9,044 bases of DNA from contig JAFPBP010000236.1 of assembly GCA_017424085.1 (NCBI GenBank), positions 1-9,044 of the forward strand, written 5' to 3'. Of the stretch, positions 1 through 6,401 are shown in pieces. The notes under the pieces are model-generated. The model was not told the origin of the DNA, ran no database searches, and saw nothing but the letters and a program-made list of their open reading frames with translations. A program made the translations under genes and the position numbers. Numbering within the stretch: position 1 is the first letter of the stretch; each line of letters starts with the position of its first letter. The stretch is from Clostridia bacterium (GTDB lineage Bacteria > Bacillota > Clostridia > Oscillospirales > UBA644).

Positions 1-426
1 GCCATCAATACCGATCCTCTCACCGATCTGATGGAGAAGAATTATATCCCCGTGGTGTCCACCGTGGGGTGCGATAACGAGGGTAACGTATACAACATCA
101 ATGCCGACACCGCCGCCGCCTACATCGCAGGCGCGCTGGGCGCTTACCGTCTCGTGACCATGACCGACATTGCGGGCATTCTGCGGGACAAGGACGATCC
201 CTCGTCCCTCATTCCCTCCATTGATATTGCCGAGGCGCACGCACTCTTCGACGAGGGTGTGATCTCGGGCGGCATGATCCCCAAGGTGGAATGCTGCATC
301 GATGCTATCCGTCGCGGGGTGGAGAAGGTCTTCATTCTGGACGGAAGAGTGCCTCACGCTCTTCTCATCGAGACGCTCACCGATGAAGGTGCGGGCACTA
401 TGGTTATGGAGGCGCGGGAGCAATGA
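1..426 (+). CDS. argB: Acetylglutamate kinase, 3' part (5' end outside window)
   Basis: The reading frame is open from the first base and encodes the last 141 residues of a protein usually near 290-300 residues, so about half is missing. ArgB phosphorylates N-acetylglutamate with ATP, the second step of arginine synthesis, in the cytoplasm. Visible family signatures are the VNAD-type segment (NINADTAAAYIAGALGA, about positions 100-150), the TDIAGIL strand, the GVISGGMIPK segment with its conserved lysine (about 256-285), and the C-terminal DGRVPHALLIE followed by GAGTMV. An internal ATG at 31 is not the start, because conserved sequence continues upstream of it. The stop codon overlaps the argD start (ATGA), indicating translational coupling. 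The identification rests on motifs and on the argB-argD-argF order. Confidence 0.95.
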   Translation, partial: AINTDPLTDLMEKNYIPVVSTVGCDNEGNVYNINADTAAAYIAGALGAYRLVTMTDIAGILRDKDDPSSLIPSIDIAEAHALFDEGVISGGMIPKVECCIDAIRRGVEKVFILDGRVPHALLIETLTDEGAGTMVMEAREQ

Positions 427-1598
427 ATACCTTTGAAAAGGATCAAGAATATATCGCACACACCTACGCCCGCTTCCCCCTGCAGATCGTTTCGGGGAAG
501 GGATCGGTTCTGACCGATTCGGAGGGGCGTGAGTATATCGATCTGGGCACGGGCATTGCCGTGAATACCTTCGGCACCGCCGACGAGGGCTGGATCGCCG
601 CCGTTACCGCCCAGATGAACCTCTTTTCGCATTCCTCCAACCTCTTTTATTCCGCGCCCTGTGCGGATCTGGCGGAGGAGCTTTGCAATCGCACGGGCAT
701 GAAGCGGGTCTTCTTCTCCAATTCGGGAGCGGAAGCCAACGAATGTGCCATCAAGGTGGCGCGGGGCTGGGGCGCTTCGGTTTACGGACCCGACCGCTAT
801 ACCATCGTAACTCTGGAAAATTCCTTCCACGGGCGCACGCTTACCACCCTTTCCGCCACGGGGCAGGACGTGTTCCATAAGGACTTCACGCCGTTGACCC
901 CCGGCTTCGTGCACACCCCCGCCAACGATATCGAGGCGTTGCGGAAGGTGGTCGCCCAGGTCAAGCCCATTGCGGTCATGTTCGAGGCGGTGCAAGGCGA
1001 GGGTGGCGTGTTGCCGCTGACCCGCGAATTTGCGGCGGAGATGGCTAAGCTTTCCGAGGAATACGGATTTTTGCTTCTTGCGGACGAGGTTCAGATCGGA
1101 AACGGTCGGAGCGGCAGTCTGTTCGGTTATATGAATCTGGGCATCACTCCCGACGTTGTGACCACTGCCAAGGGCTTGGGCGGAGGGCTCCCCATCGGGG
1201 CGACTCTTCTGGGCGAGCGGGTGCAGGACGTGTTCACTCCGGGGAGCAACGGCTCCACCTTCGGGGGAAATCCCGCCGTGTGCGCAGGGGCGTTGCATCT
1301 GCTGAAGCGGATCGACGATGCGCTCCTTGCGGAGGTCCGTGAGAAATCCGAGTACATTTTCGACGCTTTGACCGATGCGGAGGGAATTCGTTCGGTAAGC
1401 GGCATGGGGCTGATGATCGGCGTGGAAACCGAGGGCGATGCGGGTGAGATTTTGGCGAAGTGCCGTGAGCGGGGCGTGATCGCGCTGAAGGCGAAGAGCA
1501 AGGTGCGTCTGTTGCCTCCTCTGAACATCCCCTTCCCCCTGCTGAAGCAGGCGATTACCGTACTGAAAGAAGTCTGCGCAGAATGCGCGAAAGGATAA
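423..1598 (+). CDS. argD: Acetylornithine aminotransferase
   Basis: This 391-residue PLP-dependent class III aminotransferase converts N-acetylglutamate semialdehyde to N-acetylornithine with glutamate as amino donor. Its length is normal for ArgD. Visible motifs are SNSGAEANE (99-107) for cofactor phosphate binding, SFHGRT (134-139), EAVQGEGG (188-195), LADEVQIGNGRSG (219-231) with the aspartate that contacts the pyridine nitrogen, TTAKGLGGG with Schiff-base lysine K250, and GSTFGGNP (277-284). The DEVQ segment reads DEVQIGNGRSG rather than the common DEVQTGxGRTG, a mild variation. The ATG overlaps the argB stop by four bases, and GGAGG lies about ten bases upstream inside argB. Enzymes of this class can also act on succinyl-diaminopimelate or GABA-type substrates, but the operon argues for ArgD. 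Confidence 0.95.
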   Translation: MNTFEKDQEYIAHTYARFPLQIVSGKGSVLTDSEGREYIDLGTGIAVNTFGTADEGWIAAVTAQMNLFSHSSNLFYSAPCADLAEELCNRTGMKRVFFSNSGAEANECAIKVARGWGASVYGPDRYTIVTLENSFHGRTLTTLSATGQDVFHKDFTPLTPGFVHTPANDIEALRKVVAQVKPIAVMFEAVQGEGGVLPLTREFAAEMAKLSEEYGFLLLADEVQIGNGRSGSLFGYMNLGITPDVVTTAKGLGGGLPIGATLLGERVQDVFTPGSNGSTFGGNPAVCAGALHLLKRIDDALLAEVREKSEYIFDALTDAEGIRSVSGMGLMIGVETEGDAGEILAKCRERGVIALKAKSKVRLLPPLNIPFPLLKQAITVLKEVCAECAKG

Positions 1599-1601
1599 CC
1601 T

Positions 1602-2585
1602 ATGAATCTGAAAGGCAGAGATTTTCTTAAATTATTGGATTATACCCCCGAGGAGATCGGGCATCTTCTGCAGCGTGCCGCCGAGCTGAAGGCGCAGAAG
1701 AAGGCGGGGATCCCCCACGAGATCCATCGGGGCAAGAACGTTGCTCTGATTTTTGAAAAGACCTCCACCCGTACCCGCTGTGCCTTCGAGGTTGCGGCGC
1801 GGGATCTGGGCATGGGAGTGACCTATCTGGATCCCACGGGGTCTCAGATCGGGAAAAAAGAAAGCATTGCCGATACGGCGCGGGTCTTGGGGCGGATGTA
1901 CGACGGCATTGAGTACCGCGGGTTCGGTCAATCCATCGTGGAGGAGCTGGCGAAGCATGCGCCCGTGCCCGTATGGAATGGCTTGACCGACGAATTCCAC
2001 CCCACTCAGATCCTTGCGGATTTTCTGACAATCCAAGAGCATTTCGGGTTCCTGAAGGGGATCAAGTTCGTATACATGGGGGATGCCCGCTTCAACATGG
2101 GCAATTCGCTGATGGTGGGATGCGCCAAAATGGGGCTTCATTTCACCGCCTGCGCCCCCGAGGAATACTTCCCCGATCCTGCTCTGGTGGACGAATGCCG
2201 CAAATTGGCGGCGGAAAGCGGCGGCTCTCTGACCTTCGAGACCGACCCCATGAAGGCGGTGGCAGGGGCACACGTGATCTACACCGACGTTTGGGTCTCC
2301 ATGGGTGAGCCTCTGGACGTTTGGGAGAAGCGGATCGCGGATCTGGCTCCCTATCAGGTGAATACCCCCTTGATGGAGCGTGCGGGAGCGCAATGCGTTT
2401 TCATGCATTGTCTGCCTGCTTACCACGATTTGAAGACCGCCGTGGGCAAGGAAATGGGTGAAAAGTTCGGAAGAGACGCCATGGAAGTGACCGACGAGGT
2501 CTTTGAGTCGGCTCGCTCCATCGTGTTCGATGAGGCTGAGAACCGAATGCACACCATCAAAGCCGTGATGGCGGAGACCCTGTAA
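1602..2585 (+). CDS. argF: Ornithine carbamoyltransferase
   Basis: This 327-residue transcarbamylase makes citrulline from ornithine and carbamoyl phosphate. Family signatures are all present: STRTR (55-59) and HPTQ (133-136) for carbamoyl phosphate, the DVWVSMGE loop (229-236) that closes over ornithine, and HCLP (269-272) with its catalytic cysteine. The C-terminal MEVTDEVFES...DEAENRMHTIKAVM segment is typical of ornithine rather than aspartate carbamoyltransferases. The ATG lies three bases after the argD stop, with AAAGGA just upstream, so it is the last gene of the operon. The catabolic homologue ArcB is similar in sequence, but linkage to argB and argD and the absence of arcA or arcC favour the anabolic role. 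A transcription terminator follows about 75 bases downstream. Confidence 0.95.
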   Translation: MNLKGRDFLKLLDYTPEEIGHLLQRAAELKAQKKAGIPHEIHRGKNVALIFEKTSTRTRCAFEVAARDLGMGVTYLDPTGSQIGKKESIADTARVLGRMYDGIEYRGFGQSIVEELAKHAPVPVWNGLTDEFHPTQILADFLTIQEHFGFLKGIKFVYMGDARFNMGNSLMVGCAKMGLHFTACAPEEYFPDPALVDECRKLAAESGGSLTFETDPMKAVAGAHVIYTDVWVSMGEPLDVWEKRIADLAPYQVNTPLMERAGAQCVFMHCLPAYHDLKTAVGKEMGEKFGRDAMEVTDEVFESARSIVFDEAENRMHTIKAVMAETL

Positions 2586-2606
2586 CGGGGAACGTTGAGA
2601 GACGGT

Positions 2607-2640
2607 GTTCTTTTTCTTTTCACGAGAAAAGAAAAAGAAC
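2607..2640 (+). repeat. Perfect 15-bp inverted repeat, pyrimidine/purine arms
   Basis: The left arm (2607-2621) is almost all T and C, and the right arm (2626-2640) is its exact complement, almost all A and G. They are separated by the four bases ACGA. In RNA this would be a 15-bp hairpin. It lies 22 bases after the argF stop and 19 bases before the terminator stem. It has no U-tract on its 3' side (CAAATAG follows), so it is not a standard intrinsic terminator by itself. Possible roles are a 3'-end stabiliser of the arg mRNA, part of a composite terminator, or a dispersed repeat. Confidence 0.75.
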
Positions 2641-2659
2641 CAAATAGAAAAGCGACAAA

Positions 2660-2691
2660 GCCGACGCAGATATCTGCGTCGGCGGTTTTTT
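2660..2691 (+). terminator. Intrinsic terminator of the arg operon
   Basis: A perfect 24-base palindrome (2660-2683, two 12-base arms meeting at GATATC) is followed by GG and a run of six T. In RNA it would fold as a GC-rich stem with a four-base loop, then a U-tract, the standard form of a Rho-independent terminator. It separates argF from spoIIE. Confidence 0.88.
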
Positions 2692-2803
2692 ATAGAGGTA
2701 ATTGCGTGATATTTGATCAAGGTGTGCAGAAAGGGGTAAATACGGGATGCAAGCTTGCTATCATGATCTGCAAGCAGATTATTTTAACTATGGACCGTGT
2801 GTT

Positions 2804-2873
2804 TTCGACGGGATCCTTCCTCCGTGGGGATTTCTGTCGAGGAGTTTTTGCGGTGGGACGGCGGGAATCGACG
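2804..2873 (+). promoter_or_regulatory. Three Spo0A-box-like sequences upstream of spoIIE
   Basis: Compared with the 0A box consensus TGTCGAA (reverse TTCGACA), there are matches at 2804-2810 (TTCGACG, reverse orientation, 6 of 7), 2835-2841 (TGTCGAG, 6 of 7) and 2867-2873 (ATCGACG, reverse orientation, 5 of 7). They are spaced about 31-32 bases apart, close to three helical turns. The third overlaps the place where a -35 element would sit if displaced to about 21 bases from the -10, the geometry described for Spo0A-activated spoII promoters of B. subtilis. The individual matches are short, so this is suggestive only. Confidence 0.45.
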
Positions 2874-2891
2874 GGCTTTTCGTTCTGTTTG

Positions 2892-2900
2892 TGCTACAAT
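2892..2900 (+). promoter_or_regulatory. Extended -10 element of the spoIIE promoter
   Basis: TGCTACAAT fits the extended -10 form TGnTATAAT with one mismatch. No good -35 hexamer lies 17 bases upstream; the nearest candidate is about 21 bases away and overlaps a Spo0A-box-like sequence. Transcription would begin near 2907, just upstream of a GGGGGAGGG ribosome binding site (2915-2923). This placement supports a translation start near 2931 rather than the upstream ATG or TTG codons. Confidence 0.5.
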
Positions 2901-2930
2901 GGACATATCATCACGGGGGAGGGTTGTGCC

Positions 2931-4748
2931 ATTCGGGAGCATTTGCAGGAGTTGACCGCGGCGATCACGCCCAAGGCGTTGCTGGTCCGCTTGGCTGAGA
3001 CGGCGGCGGGGTTTTTGTTTTCTCATATCGTACTGTCCCGCGGCATCATGCCCTTCGGGATCGCCTATGCCACGGCGGGATCCTTCTTCGGCTGGGTCGG
3101 GGTATTTGCGGGGCATTTTGCATTGGGACGGGACGTCCTGCGACTTTTGACCTCCTGCTTTATGGCGCGGGTCTTTCGCGTGACCCTGCGTTCTCTGTCC
3201 GAGATGGACCGACCCTTATCCTATTTCTTGTTTACCCTGTGGGGTACCATGTTGGGTGGGCTTGTGGGGTTCTTCTTTTCCGATTATACCCCTGCCGAAA
3301 ACGTGGCGTTCATGTTCAACGGGCTTCTCAGCGGGGGCTTTGCCTGGGTTTTTTCGGTTGCGGCGTCTGCCTTTACCTCCCGTCCCTTGGGTGGGAGCTC
3401 TCTTCGGTACGTCTGTTGCCTTATTTCTCTGTCGGCGTTGCTGGCGGGGTTGATGGGCTTCGGCGGCTTATGGGAGACGGCGGGGCGGATGGCGCTGTTG
3501 TTTCTGGCGCTCTGCGTGGGTGCCCGATGCAGCTTTTTCTATACGGTATCCTCGGTTATGGCGGTGGCGCTGGTGTTATTTCTCTTCGTGCCCTCCCGAA
3601 TTTCCTTTCTTCTCCTTTTGTTTTTCGGGATCCTTCTCTCCGCCGCCCTGTCGCCCTTCGGAAAATACGGGCAGATCCTGTCCTACGGCTTGTCCGCCTT
3701 GGGGCTATGGTTATTTTCCGAAGGGTCCTTCCCTCTGTGGGAAACGCTGATCTCCGTGGGGGTCACGGGGTTTTTCTTCCTTGCCGTGCCCAACCGTCTG
3801 CTGACCCGCTTGACCTACGCCACCGTGCCCGTGGGCGGAGCGGTTCTTCGCCGGAGACGTGCCCGCTTTCGTACGGGGAAGCAGAGCGGGGTGTTATCCC
3901 TGCGACGGGTGGACGAGGTCTGCGGACGGTGCCCCAAGCGGTGGTTGTGCCGCACCCGTGACCGTTCCGAGACCGAAGGGGCGCTGAATTCCCTACGGGC
4001 GGGCTTGCGGAGCGGAACGGTGCAGGCGCCCCGTGAGTTTGCCGACCGTTGCCCCCGTTTCCCCGAGATCGTTTCCGCTCTGCGTGCGGAGGCGGATGCG
4101 GTGGTGGGCTTACGGTACGCCAAGGCGTTTTCTCAAAAGGACGGGGAGCTGTTTTGCGGGGATACGGCGGGCGGCTACCGAACTTCCGACGATCGGTTCG
4201 TTTTCACCTTGACCGACGGCATGGGAAGCGGGGTCAAGGCATCCCGACAAAGTGGAAAGGCGGTGCGGGTCATGGAGCATCTTGCCCGAAACGGACTTTC
4301 GCAGGAGGATATTTTCAAGGTTTTGAACCGTTCCCTTCTGGACAGCGGGGAGGAGGCGGTGCTGGGGGTGGACGTTGCGTGCGTGGATCTGAAAAGCGGG
4401 CGATGCGATCTGTTCAAGGCGGGTGCCGCACCCACCTACGTGCTTCGCCGCGGCATTGCCTACGAGATCGGCTCCGAAACGTTGCCCGTGGGCATGCTGG
4501 ACGAGGTGGATCTGCGCCACGACCGTTGCACTCTGGTCCCAGACGATTATCTGATCCTCGTTTCCGATGGGATCCTGGGGCAGGACAAGTCCTGGCTTGC
4601 GGCGTATCTGAACCGCTTGCCGCCTCCCAAGGACTGCATTTCTCTGGCAGACGGCATTTTGCGGGAAGCCAAAAGGGCGGGACGAAACCGCGCCGACGAT
4701 CTTACGGTGCTGGCGGTGCGGGTGGAGCCTGCGGACAAGGTTGCATGA
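2931..4748 (+). CDS. spoIIE: Stage II sporulation protein E (SpoIIE), PP2C phosphatase
   Basis: SpoIIE dephosphorylates SpoIIAA to activate sigma-F in the forespore and sits at the asymmetric septum. Counting from 2931 (605 residues), about residues 15-300 are hydrophobic multi-pass membrane sequence. A cysteine cluster C331-x2-C334-x5-C340 has the same spacing as in B. subtilis SpoIIE. The C-terminal PP2C/SpoIIE domain begins near 395, with metal-ligand candidates D411 (GDTAGGY), D429 (TDGMGSG), D546 (VSDGI) and D589/D590 (ADDLTVL). B. subtilis SpoIIE is 827 residues; most of the shortening is between the cysteines and the phosphatase. The start is uncertain: ATT at 2931 is seven bases after GGGGGAGGG, but TTG 2943, TTG 2952 or ATG 2790 are possible. 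The gene is monocistronic between two terminators. Confidence 0.9.
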   Translation: MREHLQELTAAITPKALLVRLAETAAGFLFSHIVLSRGIMPFGIAYATAGSFFGWVGVFAGHFALGRDVLRLLTSCFMARVFRVTLRSLSEMDRPLSYFLFTLWGTMLGGLVGFFFSDYTPAENVAFMFNGLLSGGFAWVFSVAASAFTSRPLGGSSLRYVCCLISLSALLAGLMGFGGLWETAGRMALLFLALCVGARCSFFYTVSSVMAVALVLFLFVPSRISFLLLLFFGILLSAALSPFGKYGQILSYGLSALGLWLFSEGSFPLWETLISVGVTGFFFLAVPNRLLTRLTYATVPVGGAVLRRRRARFRTGKQSGVLSLRRVDEVCGRCPKRWLCRTRDRSETEGALNSLRAGLRSGTVQAPREFADRCPRFPEIVSALRAEADAVVGLRYAKAFSQKDGELFCGDTAGGYRTSDDRFVFTLTDGMGSGVKASRQSGKAVRVMEHLARNGLSQEDIFKVLNRSLLDSGEEAVLGVDVACVDLKSGRCDLFKAGAAPTYVLRRGIAYEIGSETLPVGMLDEVDLRHDRCTLVPDDYLILVSDGILGQDKSWLAAYLNRLPPPKDCISLADGILREAKRAGRNRADDLTVLAVRVEPADKVA

Positions 4749-4783
4749 TCCTCTTTCTTAATTCCTTATTTCCTTCCGATGGA

Positions 4784-4823
4784 GCTCCGACGTGCGGGAA
4801 ACCGTGCGTCGGAGCGCTTTTTT
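4784..4823 (+). terminator. Intrinsic terminator of spoIIE with GAAA tetraloop
   Basis: Arms 4784-4797 and 4802-4815 pair over 14 bp, including two G-U wobbles, and close on the stable GNRA loop GAAA (4798-4801). The stem is followed by GC and six T (4818-4823). It begins 35 bases after the spoIIE stop and isolates it from the next operon. Confidence 0.9.
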
Positions 4824-4916
4824 AACTGAAATTTAATCCCGTGTGGTATCCTGTGCGAGAAGACAAAGAAAAGACCGAAATATCGGAGAAAATGTCATAG
4901 AAAAAACATAATCGTA

Positions 4917-4948
4917 TGATATAATGATTTAACATATTGTAAGGAGGG
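4917..4948 (+). promoter_or_regulatory. Promoter and ribosome binding site of the VTC/DUF4956 operon
   Basis: TGATATAAT at 4917-4925 is a perfect extended -10 element (TGn plus consensus TATAAT). No strong -35 is present 17 bases upstream (ATAGAA), which is common for extended -10 promoters. The strong ribosome binding site AAGGAGGG (4941-4948) follows and fixes the GTG start at 4955. The AT-rich stretch 4824-4916 upstream shows nothing else I can name. Confidence 0.7.
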
Positions 4949-4954
4949 ATCGCC

Positions 4955-5689
4955 GTGGTTCTGACAACCTTTCGCCGTCGGGAAAAGAAGTTCCTGATCA
5001 CCGAAGCCCAGTTCCGTTTTTTGCTGGAGCGGCTGGAGGAATACACGAATCCCGACCCCTATTGCACCTCCGATCGGGGATACGACATTTTCAATCTCTA
5101 TTTCGATACCGATTGCGACGAGATCATCCGTCGCTCGGTGGAAAAGCCCGTGTATAAGGAAAAGCTTCGCATCCGCAGCTACGGTGTTCCCAAATCCCCT
5201 GAGACCAAGATCTTTTTCGAGCTGAAGAAGAAGCTGCAGGGCGTGGTCTTCAAGCGGCGCGCCGTCATGACGTGGAATGAGGTGGCGGCGTTTCTGAAGG
5301 ATCGAACCCGCCCCGAGAATTGCTCTTATCTCAACGGCATCGTTCTGGATGAGATCGAGATGTTCCTCTCCCGTCACCCCGGCGCTTATCCCAAGATCTT
5401 CGTGGGCTACGAGCGGCTGGCGTTCTTTGCCAAGGACGATCCCGAGATTCGCGTGACCTTCGACCGCAACATCCGCACCCGCCGTGACCACGTGAATCTC
5501 ACCGACGGTCTTCTGGGCGAGCCCTTGCTGGACGAGGGCACGGTCCTGATGGAGATCAAGATTTCCGAGTCGATGCCCCGCTGGATGATGAAATTGTTCA
5601 GCGAGGCGAAAATATACCGTACCTCCTTCTCCAAATACGGAAGAGAGTACGAAAGGAAGGTTTTCAATGAATCTGGAAGCTCTTTTTAA
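4955..5689 (+). CDS. VTC-domain protein (polyphosphate polymerase-like)
   Basis: This 244-residue protein consists almost wholly of a VTC domain, the tunnel-fold catalytic domain that in yeast Vtc4 makes polyphosphate from ATP. The family's pattern of basic and acidic tunnel residues is visible: REKKF (9-13), NLYFDT (47-52), KLRIR (70-74), FELKKK (88-93), KRR (100-102), GYER (151-154), EIRVTFDR (164-171), MEIK (199-202) and SKY (226-228). There is no signal peptide or membrane segment, so it should be cytosolic. The GTG start is set by AAGGAGGG six bases upstream. It overlaps the DUF4956 gene by 23 bases, so the two products probably work together at the membrane. Enzyme activity of bacterial members is inferred from the fold; related tunnel enzymes act on other triphosphates. 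Confidence 0.85.
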   Translation: MVLTTFRRREKKFLITEAQFRFLLERLEEYTNPDPYCTSDRGYDIFNLYFDTDCDEIIRRSVEKPVYKEKLRIRSYGVPKSPETKIFFELKKKLQGVVFKRRAVMTWNEVAAFLKDRTRPENCSYLNGIVLDEIEMFLSRHPGAYPKIFVGYERLAFFAKDDPEIRVTFDRNIRTRRDHVNLTDGLLGEPLLDEGTVLMEIKISESMPRWMMKLFSEAKIYRTSFSKYGREYERKVFNESGSSF

Positions 5690-6353
5690 TCAAATCGGCG
5701 GGATCATGACCGTCGGCTCCTCCCTGTTGATGGTGGCGAGTGCGTTGGTGATGGGCGTTTTGGTCGCGCTTGTGTACATGTTCGTCTGCCGCAAGACGGG
5801 ATATCGCAAGGACGTGGTCATGACCTTCGCCTTCATTCCTCCCATCGTTTGCGCCATCATTCTTTTGGTGGGCAACAATCTGGTATACGCTCTGAGCATG
5901 GGCGGCATCTTCACTCTGGTCCGTTGGAGAAGCCAGCAGACCTCTCAGCAGGATCTGACCTACACTCTGTATGCCGTTGCGGCGGGCGCCGCCTGCGGAA
6001 TCGGCTTTGTGGCGTACGGCTTCCTGTTCACGGTGGTCATCGGCGCCGCTATGATCCTGTTGGATCTGGTGAAGTTCGGTGAAAATAAGTCCACCACCCT
6101 GCGCCTGCGGGTGACCGTTCCCGAGGATCTGAATTCCGAGGGGCTGTTCGACGAGGTTCTGGCGAAATACACCTCCCATTTCCAGCTCATTGAAGTGAAG
6201 ACCTCCAATTTCGGCTCGCTCTACGATATGATCTATATGATCCGCCTCAAGCCCGAAGCCTCTCGCAAGGAGCTGGTGGATCAGATCCGCACCAAGAACG
6301 GAAATTTGAACGTGGTTCTGACCTTGTTTGAAATCGAAAAGCGCAAGAAATAA
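5667..6353 (+). CDS. DUF4956 multi-pass membrane protein
   Basis: This 228-residue protein has hydrophobic segments at about 16-40, 50-69, 98-114 and 116-134, followed by a soluble C-terminal domain of about 95 residues. The sequence ALSMGGIFTLVRWRSQQTSQQD (75-96) matches the characteristic small-residue/LVRxR segment of DUF4956 proteins. Its biochemical function is not known. In Clostridia it is regularly found beside VTC-domain proteins, as here, so a role as membrane partner or transporter for polyphosphate synthesis is an inference. The ATG lies inside the upstream gene in another frame, with GAAAGGAAGG just before it. The start is supported because the first membrane segment follows directly. 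The CotH-type and secreted genes that often accompany this pair are absent here. Confidence 0.85.
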   Translation: MNLEALFNQIGGIMTVGSSLLMVASALVMGVLVALVYMFVCRKTGYRKDVVMTFAFIPPIVCAIILLVGNNLVYALSMGGIFTLVRWRSQQTSQQDLTYTLYAVAAGAACGIGFVAYGFLFTVVIGAAMILLDLVKFGENKSTTLRLRVTVPEDLNSEGLFDEVLAKYTSHFQLIEVKTSNFGSLYDMIYMIRLKPEASRKELVDQIRTKNGNLNVVLTLFEIEKRKK

Positions 6354-6366
6354 TTTCAGAAAATGC

Positions 6367-6397
6367 AAACAAGGAACTCCTCGGAGTTCCTTGTTTT
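6367..6397. terminator. Bidirectional terminator between convergent genes
   Basis: A perfect 14-bp inverted repeat (6367-6380 with 6383-6396, two central bases) lies 13 bases after the DUF4956 stop and 5 bases past the stop of the minus-strand oxidoreductase. On the plus strand the downstream T-run is short (TTGTTTTGAT). On the minus strand the A/T-rich arm and TTTGCATTTT follow. It probably serves both operons. Confidence 0.8.
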
Positions 6398-6401
6398 GAT
6401 C

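Larger units (their letters stand above)
2586..2930 (+). other. 345-base gap between argF and spoIIE
   Basis: This stretch holds two consecutive inverted repeats after argF and then the spoIIE control region, described separately. The spoIIE frame is open back to a TTG at 2595, but the translation before about 2930 would run through a terminator and a promoter. It reads as low-quality protein (basic, cysteine- and serine-rich, with no family features), so I treat it as non-coding. A short frame starting at ATG 2747 has AAAGGGG upstream but continues out of frame into spoIIE and has no recognisable content. No tRNA or riboswitch was recognised. Confidence 0.6.

Noticed and set aside
354..1298. 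Long minus-strand open frame across argD (314 codons)
   Set aside because: It lies opposite a clear argD, has no homologous motifs, and is His/Arg/Gly-rich as expected for the reverse complement of GC-rich coding DNA.
1632..2720. Long minus-strand open frame across argF (362 codons)
   Set aside because: It is the antisense shadow of argF, runs through the terminator hairpins, and encodes no recognisable protein.
2748..2784. Small palindrome GCAAGCTTGC and a nearby GCTTGC/GCAAGC pair, possible extra hairpin or riboswitch
   Set aside because: The stems are only 5-6 bp with a long loop, there is no proper T-run, and no riboswitch core was recognised.
2595..2930. N-terminal extension of SpoIIE back to TTG 2595
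   Set aside because: It would translate through the arg terminator and the likely spoIIE promoter, and the extension has no membrane or family sequence.
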